A DNA stretch of 64,000 bases from Methanobacterium_B sp963703015 (GCA_963703015.1 OY969779.1:2356001-2420000); one strand, 5' to 3'; shown: positions 1-8,693, numbered from the stretch's first letter. The notes: generated by a model from the letters alone, not told the origin. Numbers and translations are program-made.

Positions 1-261
1 CTCTTTTAAATCAAATGTTACAATGGATGGTTTAGGCCAGTCTCCTCCAAACCATTCCTGCACTAATTGACTTTCAGGTTTGACTTGAATATTCCTCCCA
101 TAGATATCACCATTCCATAATTCAAAATCAGTATCAACAATTTCAGCCATTTTACTAGGTCCACCGCCCCATTTATCAATAACAGATTGATCAACTAATG
201 CTTTCCAAACTTCTCCAATTGAGGATCTGATCTTGTAGACTTTTTTTATAGTTTCCCTCAT
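1..261 (-). CDS. AHSA1/SRPBCC-domain protein, partial (C-terminus outside the window)
   Basis: The minus strand reads open from an ATG at 261 to the window edge (87 codons, no stop). A GAGGAG ribosome site lies about 9 nt upstream. The product begins METIKK-like with MRETIKKVYKIRSS and continues with EVWKALVD, IDKWGGGPSKM and VQEWFGGDWPKPS. That pattern (first strand, a helix with W-x-A-L, then a W-x-G-G-P loop) is typical of the START-like fold of the AHSA1 / SRPBCC family, which binds hydrophobic ligands or acts as an Hsp90-ATPase-activator-like domain. Substrate cannot be told. It is divergent from the flavodoxin gene that follows; the roughly 100 nt between them must hold both promoters. 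The call rests on motif recognition only and the 3' end is missing. Confidence 0.75.
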   Translation of the reverse strand, partial: MRETIKKVYKIRSSIGEVWKALVDQSVIDKWGGGPSKMAEIVDTDFELWNGDIYGRNIQVKPESQLVQEWFGGDWPKPSIVTFDLKE

Positions 262-359
262 TTGTCATACTCCTCAAACATCTGAATTAATCAATTCTTA
301 ACTATATTATTTTTTTATTTCTCAATTGATTTAAATATGCTAGAATCCATATTATAATC

Positions 360-827
360 ATGAAAACGTTAATTGTTTATTACAGTAGAACTGGGGTAAC
401 TAAGGGAATCGCTGAAGAAATATCCAACTCAATAGATTGTGATATTGAGGAAATTGTAGATAAAGAAAATCGTTCAGGAATTATAGGATATATTAAATCT
501 GGATACGAAACAGTAAGAAATAAAATTCCTGAAATAGAACCTCCTAAAAACGATTTAACAAACTACGAACTTTTAATAATTGGGACTCCTGTTTGGGCTG
601 GGAAAATGGCTGTTCCAGTTAGGACATATATAGAACAGAACCGGGATAAAATACCAAATTTAGCTTGTTTTTGCACATGTGGTAGCTCAGGAATTGATGG
701 AACACTCACAGGTATTGCAGAATCTGCTCAAGTTACTCCATTAGCATCATTCGGTCTTAAAACAGCCGAAATAAAAAACGGTTCCTACACTACAACCATT
801 GAAAAATTCATAGAGAACATCAGTTAA
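360..827 (+). CDS. Flavodoxin-family protein
   Basis: The 155-residue product starts with a hydrophobic strand and the FMN phosphate-binding loop YSRTGVTK (about residues 8-15). The second flavodoxin signature IIGTPVWAGKMAVPVRTYI follows near residues 73-91, and a CTCGSSG segment near 104-110 sits where the third FMN loop lies. Proteins of this short class are cytoplasmic electron carriers or NAD(P)H-dependent FMN reductases; in methanogens several paralogues act in oxidative-stress or Fe-S contexts. No signal peptide or membrane segment is present. It is a single-gene unit, with a T8 tract at 841-848 just after the stop as likely terminator. Family assignment is firm; the redox partner is unknown. 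Confidence 0.88.
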   Translation: MKTLIVYYSRTGVTKGIAEEISNSIDCDIEEIVDKENRSGIIGYIKSGYETVRNKIPEIEPPKNDLTNYELLIIGTPVWAGKMAVPVRTYIEQNRDKIPNLACFCTCGSSGIDGTLTGIAESAQVTPLASFGLKTAEIKNGSYTTTIEKFIENIS

Positions 828-840
828 AAAAAGTTAATCC

Positions 841-848
841 TTTTTTTT
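841..848 (+). terminator. T-tract terminator after the flavodoxin gene
   Basis: Eight consecutive T residues begin 14 nt after the flavodoxin stop codon. Archaeal RNA polymerase terminates at such U-rich runs without needing a hairpin. The role is inferred from position and composition. Confidence 0.5.
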
Positions 849-913
849 AAAAAGATTGTAGTTGAGTTAGTTTGAATCAGTTCTCCTTAACTCATTAATT
901 ATCTATTTTAATT

Positions 914-1980
914 TTACTCAATTGGGAAGGATATTGTACCTTCTCCGCCATTTATAGTCATGTTGACAGGTGATTTATTTTTCAAATTTTCAAGAAGCTG
1001 TGTAGAGCTTGCATTGTTCATCAATTGAGGCATATAATTTACCAGAACCATTGGATGAACCTTTATGTTAGCTGTATTGTTGTTTAGATCCATTTCAACC
1101 TGAGGGATTCGTGTGTAGCAGAGTTTGACATGTCAAATACAAAGTTTCCCAGACTATAAAAGATAGGTTTTCCATTATAAGTCTCTATTGTTTGTATAAC
1201 ATGGGGATGACATCCTATTACCATATCTGCTCCATCATCAATGCACTCATGAGACAGGGCGACTTGGTAAGAGTTGGGTTGTGTGCTGTATTCGTTTCCA
1301 TAATGAAAAACTACAATTACCATATCAGAATTTTTTTTAGCTTCATCTATGTCTTTTTTAATTAAATTAGAATCTGCTGGCGCATATCCTGCACTTGATG
1401 GTGTTGCAGCAGCCATTTCAGATGCACTGAATCCTGTAAATGTGGTGTTGTCCATGTAGTTTAATATTGCAATTTTACGATCTTTAATATTAAGATAAAC
1501 AGGCTTTGAGGCTTGGTCAATATTGTTTCCAGCACCGGTGTAGTTTATACCATTTGATTTTAGTGCTGTAATAGTGCCATTTAAACCAGTATCTCCATAA
1601 TCCATGATATGATTATTTGCAAGACAAGCAACTATGATGTTGTTGTCTTTAAGAACGTGTGCATATGCTGGATTAGCCTTTAATGGAATTGTACTCTTGT
1701 ATGGGGTGCCTGATGTAGTCATGGGATCTTCTAGATTTATTACTGCTCCATCAGAATTTTTAAACATTTCATCCACATTTGCAAATACATTTTGACCATT
1801 TGCAAGAACCCCTTCCACATTTCTTCCAAGCATAACATCACCAGCAAAGTACATTGTAATGTTAGATTTTGAAACACTTGTTGACATACTAGTTTTTGAG
1901 GAAGAATTAAATAATGAGTTCACTCCGTAGGCCACTAAGAGAATAACAAGTAATAAAATTATTATCGCTACTTTTTTCAT
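914..1980 (-). pseudogene. CapA-family (PGA_cap) metallophosphatase, broken by a one-base frameshift
   Basis: From the ATG at 1980 the reading frame codes for an N-terminal membrane anchor (residues 5-20, II-L-rich), a Ser-rich linker, and the CapA fold: GDVMLGR (about 47-53), ANNHIMDYGDTG (about 120), FHYGNEY, GCHPHVIQ and YSLGNFVFD. It hits a stop at 1084, right after HESLRLKWI. Shifting by one base near 1100-1106 reopens a good frame that continues QVEMDLNNNTANIKV... to a TAA at 914-916. The joined span is 1067 nt, two more than a multiple of three, as expected if one base were lost. The full protein would be about 355 residues. CapA relatives act outside the cell in poly-gamma-glutamate or wall metabolism. 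The break could be real decay or a sequencing error; the core motifs all lie in the intact upstream part. Confidence 0.8.
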
Positions 1981-2178
1981 ATAATAACCCTGTAAATCAC
2001 TTTATTTAGAATAAATTTGTAATAATATCTTATTCACTATTTATGTGGGATATTTATAATATTTTCGAGTTTTCATTAATGCCAATTTTTCTCGTATTTG
2101 TAATGAGTTTAATGATTTAATTCTGGTTTATTTTTAAAATTGCTATAATTATTTTAGGTCTAAACAACAATAATAATC

Positions 2179-2316
2179 ATGGGATTTTTAGATACTATAT
2201 TCACAGGAACTGCAGCAATAGTGGTTGGAATTATTTTGGGACTCATCCTAGCTACAGTGGTTGGATTTATTATTTATGGCATTGTAAAGCTGAGAGACAG
2301 AAACAAGTACAAATAA
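2179..2316 (+). CDS. Small single-span membrane protein (45 aa)
   Basis: This is a 46-codon frame starting MGFLDTIFTG and ending LRDRNKYK. Between these lies one long hydrophobic segment (about residues 10-35: AAIVVGIILGLILATVVGFIIYGIV) shown here only by its composition of I, V, L, G and A. The basic tail after the span suggests the C-terminus stays in the cytoplasm. No strong ribosome site precedes the ATG, so the start is less certain than the frame. It stands alone between the CapA-like gene and the histidine kinase gene. Function is unknown; similar short spans are common around methanogen surface genes. Confidence 0.55.
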   Translation: MGFLDTIFTGTAAIVVGIILGLILATVVGFIIYGIVKLRDRNKYK

Positions 2317-2458
2317 GTACATAATATATTTTTACTGGCCATATTAGATGATAATCCCAGAAACCTGCATATGGAAATAAAATAACGGCTTAAAAATTGA
2401 AAATTATTAAAATAAATGAAATTTGGTTTTTGGAATCTACTAAAAAATGTTTTAGTAA

Positions 2459-4285
2459 CTAGTTTTTAGATCTATTCTGTTCATCAATGGGTATGCTGAA
2501 GTAGAACGTTGAACCTTTATCCAATTCTGATTCCACCCACACTGCTCCGTTGTGTTGTTGAACAATTTTTTTGGTGATTGAAAGTCCAATTCCTGTACCA
2601 TCATATTCGTCTGTAGTATGAAGTCTTTGGAACATTTTAAACACGCGATCTAGATTTTTTGTATCCATGCCTATTCCATTATCTTGCACTGAAAAATAGT
2701 ATTTATTCCCATTTTCTTCGCATGAAACATGGATAATTGGCTTTCTTTGACTTTGAAACTTGATGGCGTTTGCAATTAAATTCTGGAACAACTGAACCAT
2801 TTGTGTTCTGTTGGCCACAATTTCTGGTAGGGGATCAACGGTTATTTCGGCTTGATTTTCATCAATAGCTACCTTTAAATTGTGAATACTTTCATTTACA
2901 ATTTCTGTGAGTTTTAAAGGTTCATATTTAACTTCGTTGGATATTCTAGAGTATGCTAGAAGGTCGTCTAACAATCTCTGCATTCGTTTTGTTCCATCCA
3001 CAATGTAGTTGATGTAATTATCTGCATCTTCATCTAGTTGACCTTTGAATCGTTGTTCAAGCAACTCGGTAAATGAACCGATCATTCTTAATGGTTCCTT
3101 CAAATCATGTGAAGTCACATATGCAAACTGTTCAAGTTCCCTGTTAGATCGTTCTAATTCCTTTAAAAGTAAAGCCATTTGAATTTCCGCTTTTTTTCTA
3201 TTTGTAACATCCATGAATGCAGATACTGAACCACGAGGGTTACCATCTTCATCGTAAAGTGGAGTAGCATTACCCATTAAATGTCTAACTTCTTTTTCAG
3301 GGTAAATAAGGTCAAATTCATAATTTCTTATCTCTTTTCCTGATGATGATGCTTGAACAGGCATTTCCCCAGGTAACATCTCCTCTCCATCCTTATATAT
3401 TTTGAATGTATGGGGAGCTTCCTGTGGTGGCAGTGATTTTGATGCGTTGGCTCCTTGTGGAATGTCTAAATATTCATATGAAAGTTGATTACCAGTTATC
3501 CAGAGTCCATCTTTATCATGGGATATCCACACAGCTGCTGGAACTGCATCTAAAACTCTTGCAAACTCTTCGGATCTCGCTTGTTCCCTTTTTTCGCTTG
3601 CGCGAAGCTTTTTATCTGAAAGCTCTTTTTTGGTAATTATTTTTTCAAGACTTTCATTAACCAGTAAAAGTTCACTCACACGTGCGTCCATTTTCTCTTT
3701 TAAATCGTTGTATCTGTAATTTAGTTTTGATTCTAATTTTTTATGTTCGCTTATATCAACTAAAATTACATTAAATTCCTTAATATTCTCCATTTCATCA
3801 AAAATTGGAATGATTTCAAGTTGTGCAAACAAAGTGTCATTGTTTTGTATTATGTTCAACTCGCACTTTTGGTTTTCACGATTATTTGCAGCTGTGAGAA
3901 GTGTAAACTTGAACATATTTTTGAAATTGGGAGCTACAAATTTATTAAAATAAGAATCAACAATGTTCTCTTTGTTGGCACCCAGCAGACGAATACCGGT
4001 ATTGTTGACAGATTTGATTATTCCATTATTATCCAATGAATAGTAACCCAAAGGTGATGATTGGTAAAGATCATAATACACTTTGTTTCTAGAATCATCA
4101 AATTTTTGTAATGATTTCTCTAATTCCATATTTTTAAGGTTTAATTCAATATACTGGGATTTTAATTTGTAAACGGTGTCTGAGGTGTGGGGATGTTTTT
4201 CAAAGTCATCAATTTTTTTTAATATTTCTTCAACATCCATCTGAATTTGATTCTTCCTTTCATCAGGATATTCACCGTCATACAT
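2459..4285 (-). CDS. Soluble PAS-domain sensor histidine kinase
   Basis: The ATG at 4285 is preceded at 4 nt by GGTGATC, so I prefer it to a GTG three codons upstream. The 608-residue product has no membrane segment. In order: a charged coiled coil (about 15-65), a PAS domain (about 75-180, ending VILVDISEHKKLE), a second coiled coil, a second PAS domain (about 240-365, ending AFMDVTNRKKAE), a dimerisation/phosphoacceptor helix with YVTSHDLKEPLR (His near 392), and a HATPase_c domain with the N box (LIANAIKF), G1 (DNGIGM) and G2 (GTGIGL). It therefore autophosphorylates on His in response to a signal sensed in the cytoplasm. No response regulator lies beside it, so the partner is encoded elsewhere. 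Such orphan PAS kinases are numerous in Methanobacterium. Confidence 0.95.
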   Translation of the reverse strand: MYDGEYPDERKNQIQMDVEEILKKIDDFEKHPHTSDTVYKLKSQYIELNLKNMELEKSLQKFDDSRNKVYYDLYQSSPLGYYSLDNNGIIKSVNNTGIRLLGANKENIVDSYFNKFVAPNFKNMFKFTLLTAANNRENQKCELNIIQNNDTLFAQLEIIPIFDEMENIKEFNVILVDISEHKKLESKLNYRYNDLKEKMDARVSELLLVNESLEKIITKKELSDKKLRASEKREQARSEEFARVLDAVPAAVWISHDKDGLWITGNQLSYEYLDIPQGANASKSLPPQEAPHTFKIYKDGEEMLPGEMPVQASSSGKEIRNYEFDLIYPEKEVRHLMGNATPLYDEDGNPRGSVSAFMDVTNRKKAEIQMALLLKELERSNRELEQFAYVTSHDLKEPLRMIGSFTELLEQRFKGQLDEDADNYINYIVDGTKRMQRLLDDLLAYSRISNEVKYEPLKLTEIVNESIHNLKVAIDENQAEITVDPLPEIVANRTQMVQLFQNLIANAIKFQSQRKPIIHVSCEENGNKYYFSVQDNGIGMDTKNLDRVFKMFQRLHTTDEYDGTGIGLSITKKIVQQHNGAVWVESELDKGSTFYFSIPIDEQNRSKN

Positions 4286-4344
4286 CTTGATCACCTTTGT
4301 AGTAAACCAAACTTTATTTTTAATAATGAATTAGATTAAGATAT

Positions 4345-4566
4345 TTAAGTTCTTTCCCATTTCGTTAATCTATCATTCTCTAACATATTATAATATAAAT
4401 TTGATGATATTTGTATGAAAATTAAGTAAAAAATAGCATTAACTAATGAAATAATCGATTGATACAGAAATTGCATTCTGGAAAATTTATGTTTGATCTT
4501 TCTTATGGACTGTAAATATGACAATAAACTGTCCACATAAGAAAGTTTTGTCTCATTCAATACCAT
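4345..4566 (-). CDS. Doubtful 73-codon open frame overlapping a strong hairpin
   Basis: An open frame begins MVLNETKLSYVDSLL and contains one hydrophobic stretch (SIISLVNAIFYLIFIQI). No ribosome site precedes its ATG and I recognise no family. Its 5' third overlaps an extensive inverted repeat (4498-4545), which argues that the stretch is a structured non-coding region rather than a gene. I list it only because nothing else explains the open frame between the rhodanese and kinase genes, both of which are on the same strand. Confidence 0.18.
   Translation of the reverse strand: MVLNETKLSYVDSLLSYLQSIRKIKHKFSRMQFLYQSIISLVNAIFYLIFIQISSNLYYNMLENDRLTKWERT
4498..4545. repeat. Long imperfect hairpin between the rhodanese and kinase genes
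   Basis: CTTTCTTAT at 4498-4506 pairs with ATAAGAAAG at 4537-4545, and GGAC at 4507-4510 pairs with GTCC at 4531-4534. This gives a 13-bp stem with a two-base bulge (AC, 4535-4536) around a 20-nt loop. It lies about 145 nt after the rhodanese stop and 200 nt before the kinase start on the same strand. It could be a 3' processing or termination structure, a small RNA, or the remains of a short transposable element. Confidence 0.55.
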
Positions 4567-4688
4567 ATTTTCTTTAAATTTTGCAACTAAACTTGAAAAT
4601 GTCTATATTATTACATTTTTTTATCTGCTTAGAACTATTTATTATCTATCAAATAAATCTTTGGTAATTACAAGTGTTTTAAATAAAT

Positions 4689-5033
4689 TTATTTTGTTTT
4701 AATGTCTGATACTGTTGGTAATTCACTTATTTTCCATCCAACAAATCCTCCAAGAATATTATATGCTGATTTAAATCCTGATTCTCTCATTTTACTCATG
4801 AAATAACCTCCCCTAACACCACTTTCACAATATATTATATAATCAACATTTTTATCCATTGTTTCTACTTTTTTTTGAAATTCATGTCCATCATAATCTA
4901 AATTCACTGCACCCGGAACATGTTCTAGTTCATACTCTTTTTTGGGACGTATATCTAGGATGGTAATTTCTGAATCTTTCTCTTCCATTATCTTGAATGC
5001 ATCTAGTGGATTTATAGTAACAAATCTCAACAT
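4689..5033 (-). CDS. Rhodanese-like domain protein
   Basis: I take the ATG at 5033, which has GAGGTG seven bases upstream, over a TTG six codons further out. The 114-residue product is a single rhodanese domain. It has ILDIRPKKEYELEHVPGAVNLDY (CH2A-type motif, about residues 24-47), then the active-site loop YCESGVRGGY (Cys near 76) and the closing GGFVGWK. The Cys followed by a six-residue loop containing Arg is the arrangement of sulfurtransferases that carry a persulfide. Such single-domain proteins deliver sulfur for Fe-S, thiouridine or molybdopterin synthesis, or detoxify cyanide. No partner gene is adjacent, so the pathway is not known. Cytoplasmic, single-gene unit. Confidence 0.9.
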   Translation of the reverse strand: MLRFVTINPLDAFKIMEEKDSEITILDIRPKKEYELEHVPGAVNLDYDGHEFQKKVETMDKNVDYIIYCESGVRGGYFMSKMRESGFKSAYNILGGFVGWKISELPTVSDIKTK

Positions 5034-5315
5034 TTTTTGACACCTCAACAATATTTATTTTCAAATAATTTACTAAAAATAAGGATACTAATTCCATGTT
5101 CAGCTTAGAATTTTAAGATTCAACCACTATAAAACAAATTTAGCAGTTCAACCTTCGTAAAATGGAGTATCTGTGGGTTAAATCAAATATATTGGTATCA
5201 AACTTTGATAGGGTTTTCCTTTTATGAATCTAAATTTTTAGACAGATATATTTTGACTAATTTTTTGATATCAGAATATACTCAGGTTTTCGAAAAGGTT
5301 CAAGGTTTTTGGGGC

Positions 5316-5603
5316 TTATTTCTTTCTTGTTAACTCTTCAACTTCTTTTTTACCCTTCTCTAATTCTAAAATTTGTTCTTTGTCTACTCTCAACAATAAT
5401 GTTTGTAGTTCGCCTACATGGGTCTTTTCTTCTTGAGCAATATCCCTTAGAACTATTTGGATGTCTGGATCATCTGTCATGTTGGCAAATTCTTCGTAGA
5501 GATTAATAGCATCGAGTTCTCCTATTATTGCTGCTCTTAATATTTCCCCATTTAAATCTTCACCCTTCAGTTTTCCAATATCTATTGGTATTTTTGACAA
5601 CAT
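5316..5603 (-). CDS. Ferritin-like protein of the encapsulin-associated type
   Basis: Starting at the internal ATG (MLSKIPIDIGKLKGED) the product is 95 residues. Its helices carry ILRAAIIGELDAINLYEEFA and DIAQEEKTHVGELQTLLL, giving the E...E-x-x-Y and E-E-K-x-H metal-ligand pattern of a half ferritin four-helix bundle, so it should dimerise to bind a di-iron site. From memory this sequence is close to the ferritin-like domain that forms the N-terminus of the Pyrococcus encapsulin shell protein, and to free-standing versions in methanogens. No shell gene is in this window. A ten-codon longer form from an ATG at 5633 is possible but lacks a ribosome site. The likely role is iron oxidation/storage or peroxide defence. 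Confidence 0.85.
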   Translation of the reverse strand: MLSKIPIDIGKLKGEDLNGEILRAAIIGELDAINLYEEFANMTDDPDIQIVLRDIAQEEKTHVGELQTLLLRVDKEQILELEKGKKEVEELTRKK

Positions 5604-5875
5604 TTTGTAACCATATAATAATCTGTTTTGCATTGTTTGTAAATTTTTTCAATAACATCTGATACATTTCATATTTTTACACCAAATTTTTGAATCAAAT
5701 TAGAATAAATTTTTTATAATAAAATTCTCTATAAATTTATTACATTTTCAGATAATTATATACAGTTCAAAATATAAGATGATAATAAGTGTAATAAACT
5801 GATAGAAGCTGACATGATTTGGATATTTGGATGGTTTCATAGAAGAATCAGCTCAAACTAAAGGGGTGAATAAGA

Positions 5876-6046
5876 ATGGTAGATGAGAAATGTGATGTAG
5901 ATCTAAGCAAAAAAAAGAAAATTACTAAGGATGACAAATTTCATGATGGTACCAATCCTGAACTCTTATTAGGGTCCAAAGGTTTGGATTCCGAACGAAT
6001 TAAAAAGAAAAATAAGGTTGATAAACTCAAAAGAGAAGAACCTTAA
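5876..6046 (+). CDS. Small highly charged protein (56 aa)
   Basis: An ATG at 5876 follows a strong ribosome site (AGGGGTGA, seven bases away). The 56-codon product begins MVDEKCDVDLSKKKK and ends KVDKLKREEP. It is rich in Lys, Asp and Glu, has one Cys (residue 6), and contains FHDGTNPELLLGSKGLDSERI in the middle. It is too short and too charged to be membrane-bound. I do not recognise a family. It faces the carbamate kinase gene head to head with only about 40 nt between the two stops. The strong translation signal makes it a likely real gene despite its length. Confidence 0.6.
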   Translation: MVDEKCDVDLSKKKKITKDDKFHDGTNPELLLGSKGLDSERIKKKNKVDKLKREEP

Positions 6047-6083
6047 TTTTCATTTTTTTAAATGTTTAATTAATTATATTTTT

Positions 6084-7028
6084 TTAGTCCATGGTAATTG
6101 TGGTGCCTGCCTGGCCTTTTAAAGCTTTAATGCTTTTTTCTATTGAGGTTATTACAGCTTTTTTACCTCCTGCTTCTAAGAAATCTATGGTTGATTTTAT
6201 TTTAGGTCCCATTGTTCCTGGAGGAAAATGTCCATCATCCAAATAATGCTTAGCTTCCTTGACTGTTAAATTGTCAAGATTTTTTTGGTCAGGTTTTCCA
6301 AAGTTCACTGCAACTTTCTCAACATCTGTTAAAATGAGCAGCACTTCTGCTCCAATTTTAGATGCAAGAAGTGAAGATGTATGATCTTTATCAACAACAG
6401 CTTCAACACCTTCATAATCACCGGCTTCATTTTTCATTACAGGGATTCCTCCACCTCCACATGCAATGACAAATTTATCTTCATTGTACAGTGTTCTAAT
6501 TGAACTTTCCTCAACAAAACCTACTGGTAATGGAGATGGAACAACCCTTCTGAAACCCCTTCCACTGTCATCAACAATGACCCAATCATGATTTTTGCGC
6601 AGTTCTTCTGATTCATCTGCACTGTAAAATGGGCCTATTGGTTTAGATGGTTTGTTTAATTGTGGATCATCTTTATCTATGATGGTCTGTGTTAAGATGG
6701 TCACTATGGACTTCTGCATATTCTCTTTAATCAAACTGTTCTCAAGTGATAATTGGAGCATAAATCCTATCATTCCTTGGGTTTGTGCCACACATACATC
6801 GAGGGGCATTGGAGGAATTGTGTCCTTTGAAATATCGTAAGCAAGTAGAATATCCCCAACTTGAGGTCCGTTACCATGTGTTAAAATTATATGATAACCT
6901 TCTTTCAGCATGTTCACCAACACATGACTAGTTTTGGCAGTATTGGAAAATTGTTCTTCAGCATTTCCTTTATCAGTATGTTTAAGTATGGCGTTTCCAC
7001 CCAGTGAAACCAGCACTTTCGTTGTCAA
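6084..7028 (-). CDS. arcC: Carbamate kinase
   Basis: The frame starts with TTG at 7028, seven bases after a near-perfect GGAGGTGA. The 314-residue product has the amino-acid-kinase fold of carbamate kinase: SLGGNAIL near residues 8-15 (phosphate loop), THGNGPQVG near 50-58, the substrate loop around VDDSGRGFRRVVPSPLP, CGGGGIPV near 189-196, the Lys-containing VVDKDHTSSLLA segment and GTMGPKI. It reversibly makes ATP from ADP and carbamoyl phosphate, releasing carbamate that falls to CO2 and ammonia. Length and motifs match the bacterial enzyme throughout. No arginine deiminase or ornithine carbamoyltransferase gene is next to it, so in this organism it may work in nitrogen salvage or carbamoyl-phosphate turnover rather than arginine fermentation. 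Confidence 0.95.
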   Translation of the reverse strand: MTTKVLVSLGGNAILKHTDKGNAEEQFSNTAKTSHVLVNMLKEGYHIILTHGNGPQVGDILLAYDISKDTIPPMPLDVCVAQTQGMIGFMLQLSLENSLIKENMQKSIVTILTQTIIDKDDPQLNKPSKPIGPFYSADESEELRKNHDWVIVDDSGRGFRRVVPSPLPVGFVEESSIRTLYNEDKFVIACGGGGIPVMKNEAGDYEGVEAVVDKDHTSSLLASKIGAEVLLILTDVEKVAVNFGKPDQKNLDNLTVKEAKHYLDDGHFPPGTMGPKIKSTIDFLEAGGKKAVITSIEKSIKALKGQAGTTITMD

Positions 7029-7220
7029 AGCGAATTCACCTCCATAATACTCAAATTATGCACAAAGAGATTGTGCATGAGTTAATAATTTCTAACATAT
7101 TATATTCGTTTCATGAAGTTTAAATTGATTGAAAAAAATATTTGGGATAATAGAGTTTATCCGTAAAAACAGTAATCCTATCCATTATACACATCAAAAT
7201 AATTAGATTTAATTGGATTT

Positions 7221-8693
7221 TTATTTACATTCTGAGTTTACATACATATTTTCTGCATTTAAATGGTATTCCTGAGTTTTAGTCCGTATATTGTCCCATT
7301 TCACTTGATTATTCATGCATCCTGGATCAGGTGCCTGAACATTATTTAAATAGGTGTATGCTCGAGCTCTGCATCCTCCACATATATTTTTATTTTCACA
7401 GCTTCCACATTTTTCCTCTAAAAGCGTTTTATTTCTCAGATCATTTAAGAGTGGCTGATTTTGCCAAATTTCTTCAAATTCATCTTCTAAAATATTTCCC
7501 AACCTTAAACATTCATCATGGGGAAAGAACACACACGGATACATGTCACCGTTGGGTTCTAAACTCATATAAAACCTTCCAGCTCCACAACCTCCTATAA
7601 ATTCTGCTAACTGCATTATCTGTGGATTTTCATACTCTGGATTGTAGAAATGAGTTGGAATAACACTAGATTTCATATCCTGTATGGACTCTGCAACAGA
7701 TGCGTACTGGGGTGCAGTAGAAAGTACTTGCATATTTCCATTAAAATTTTCTTTATATGCAGTTTTAAGCATATTAAACCTTTTTTGTGGAGATATGTCC
7801 ATTTCACTGATATTTGTACCGTTACCTGTTGGTATGAAATTGTACAACATGAGCCATTGTGCACCAAGTTCCCTTACAAATTTTATCATACGAGGTATTT
7901 CGTTGATGTTGTGTTGAGTCACAGTGGTGGATACTTCCACAAATAAATCTTCTTCCACGAAGTTTTTTATTGCTTGAACTGCCATTTCCCATGCACCATC
8001 TATTCCCCGGAATTTGTCATGGGTTTCAGAATTCAAACCATCTAAGCTTATCTGAACAAATTGCAGTCCAGATTCAACGTATTTGTCACAAAGTTTCTTG
8101 TTAGAAAGACTGTATCCGTTTGTGGCCATTGCAGGGTACATTCCAAGATCTGCTGCATACTCAATATGATTTTTAATATGGGGTTTAGTTGTGGGTTCTC
8201 CACCTGAAAATGCTATGGATGTAACGCCGCTTCTTGACAAAATTTCGAGGCCCTCTTTTATCTCGTTGTTGTTCATCTCATTTTCTGCTTTTTTGCCGGC
8301 ATTCTCATAACAATGGGCACAGTTCATGTTACAAGATTTTGTTATGTTCCATACAACCTGAAATGGAGATCCAGGTACAAATGGTTTTTTTACTCCAAAT
8401 TCTCCAATTCCCTTAATCACACTGCTTAAACCTTTTATCCAGTAAGGATCTTCCATGAGTTCTTTAAGGTCGTTATCAGTAACTCCAAAACTCTTAACTC
8501 CCTTGTTAATAATGAAAGATAGTATTTTAGAAAGTCCTTTACAACGTATACATGCGTTTTCCCTTTTATTAAACAGTAATTCAAGCCCTACTTCAAGACG
8601 ATTTCCATGATCCTTTTCACAGTAATCAAAGGTGCGACTAATAATAAATTTTGATAATGGATTATTTGCTACAGCTTCAAAGGATCTAATCAT
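7221..8693 (-). CDS. Radical SAM/SPASM-domain protein
   Basis: The 490-residue product has three parts. The first 105 residues form an unfamiliar domain with a CIRCKG motif (Cys 48 and 51). A radical SAM barrel follows, with the 4Fe-4S site C121-x3-C125-x2-C128 (KSCNMNCAHCYENAG) and FSGGEPTTKP for SAM binding. The C-terminal SPASM extension has CGAGRFYMS, YPCVFF and CGSCENKNICGGCR, enough Cys to hold auxiliary clusters. SPASM enzymes modify peptides or proteins (thioether links, Cys or Ser oxidation) or act in haem d1 and ahb-type haem synthesis. No obvious precursor peptide lies beside it. It is a single-gene unit on the - strand with a weak ribosome site, divergent from an MFS gene. Confidence 0.92.
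   Translation of the reverse strand: MIRSFEAVANNPLSKFIISRTFDYCEKDHGNRLEVGLELLFNKRENACIRCKGLSKILSFIINKGVKSFGVTDNDLKELMEDPYWIKGLSSVIKGIGEFGVKKPFVPGSPFQVVWNITKSCNMNCAHCYENAGKKAENEMNNNEIKEGLEILSRSGVTSIAFSGGEPTTKPHIKNHIEYAADLGMYPAMATNGYSLSNKKLCDKYVESGLQFVQISLDGLNSETHDKFRGIDGAWEMAVQAIKNFVEEDLFVEVSTTVTQHNINEIPRMIKFVRELGAQWLMLYNFIPTGNGTNISEMDISPQKRFNMLKTAYKENFNGNMQVLSTAPQYASVAESIQDMKSSVIPTHFYNPEYENPQIMQLAEFIGGCGAGRFYMSLEPNGDMYPCVFFPHDECLRLGNILEDEFEEIWQNQPLLNDLRNKTLLEEKCGSCENKNICGGCRARAYTYLNNVQAPDPGCMNNQVKWDNIRTKTQEYHLNAENMYVNSECK

Noticed and set aside
5779..5820. Possible C/D-box small RNA (ATGATAA ... CTGA)
   Set aside because: The box C match is imperfect, no second C'/D' pair is properly spaced, and such short words are expected by chance.
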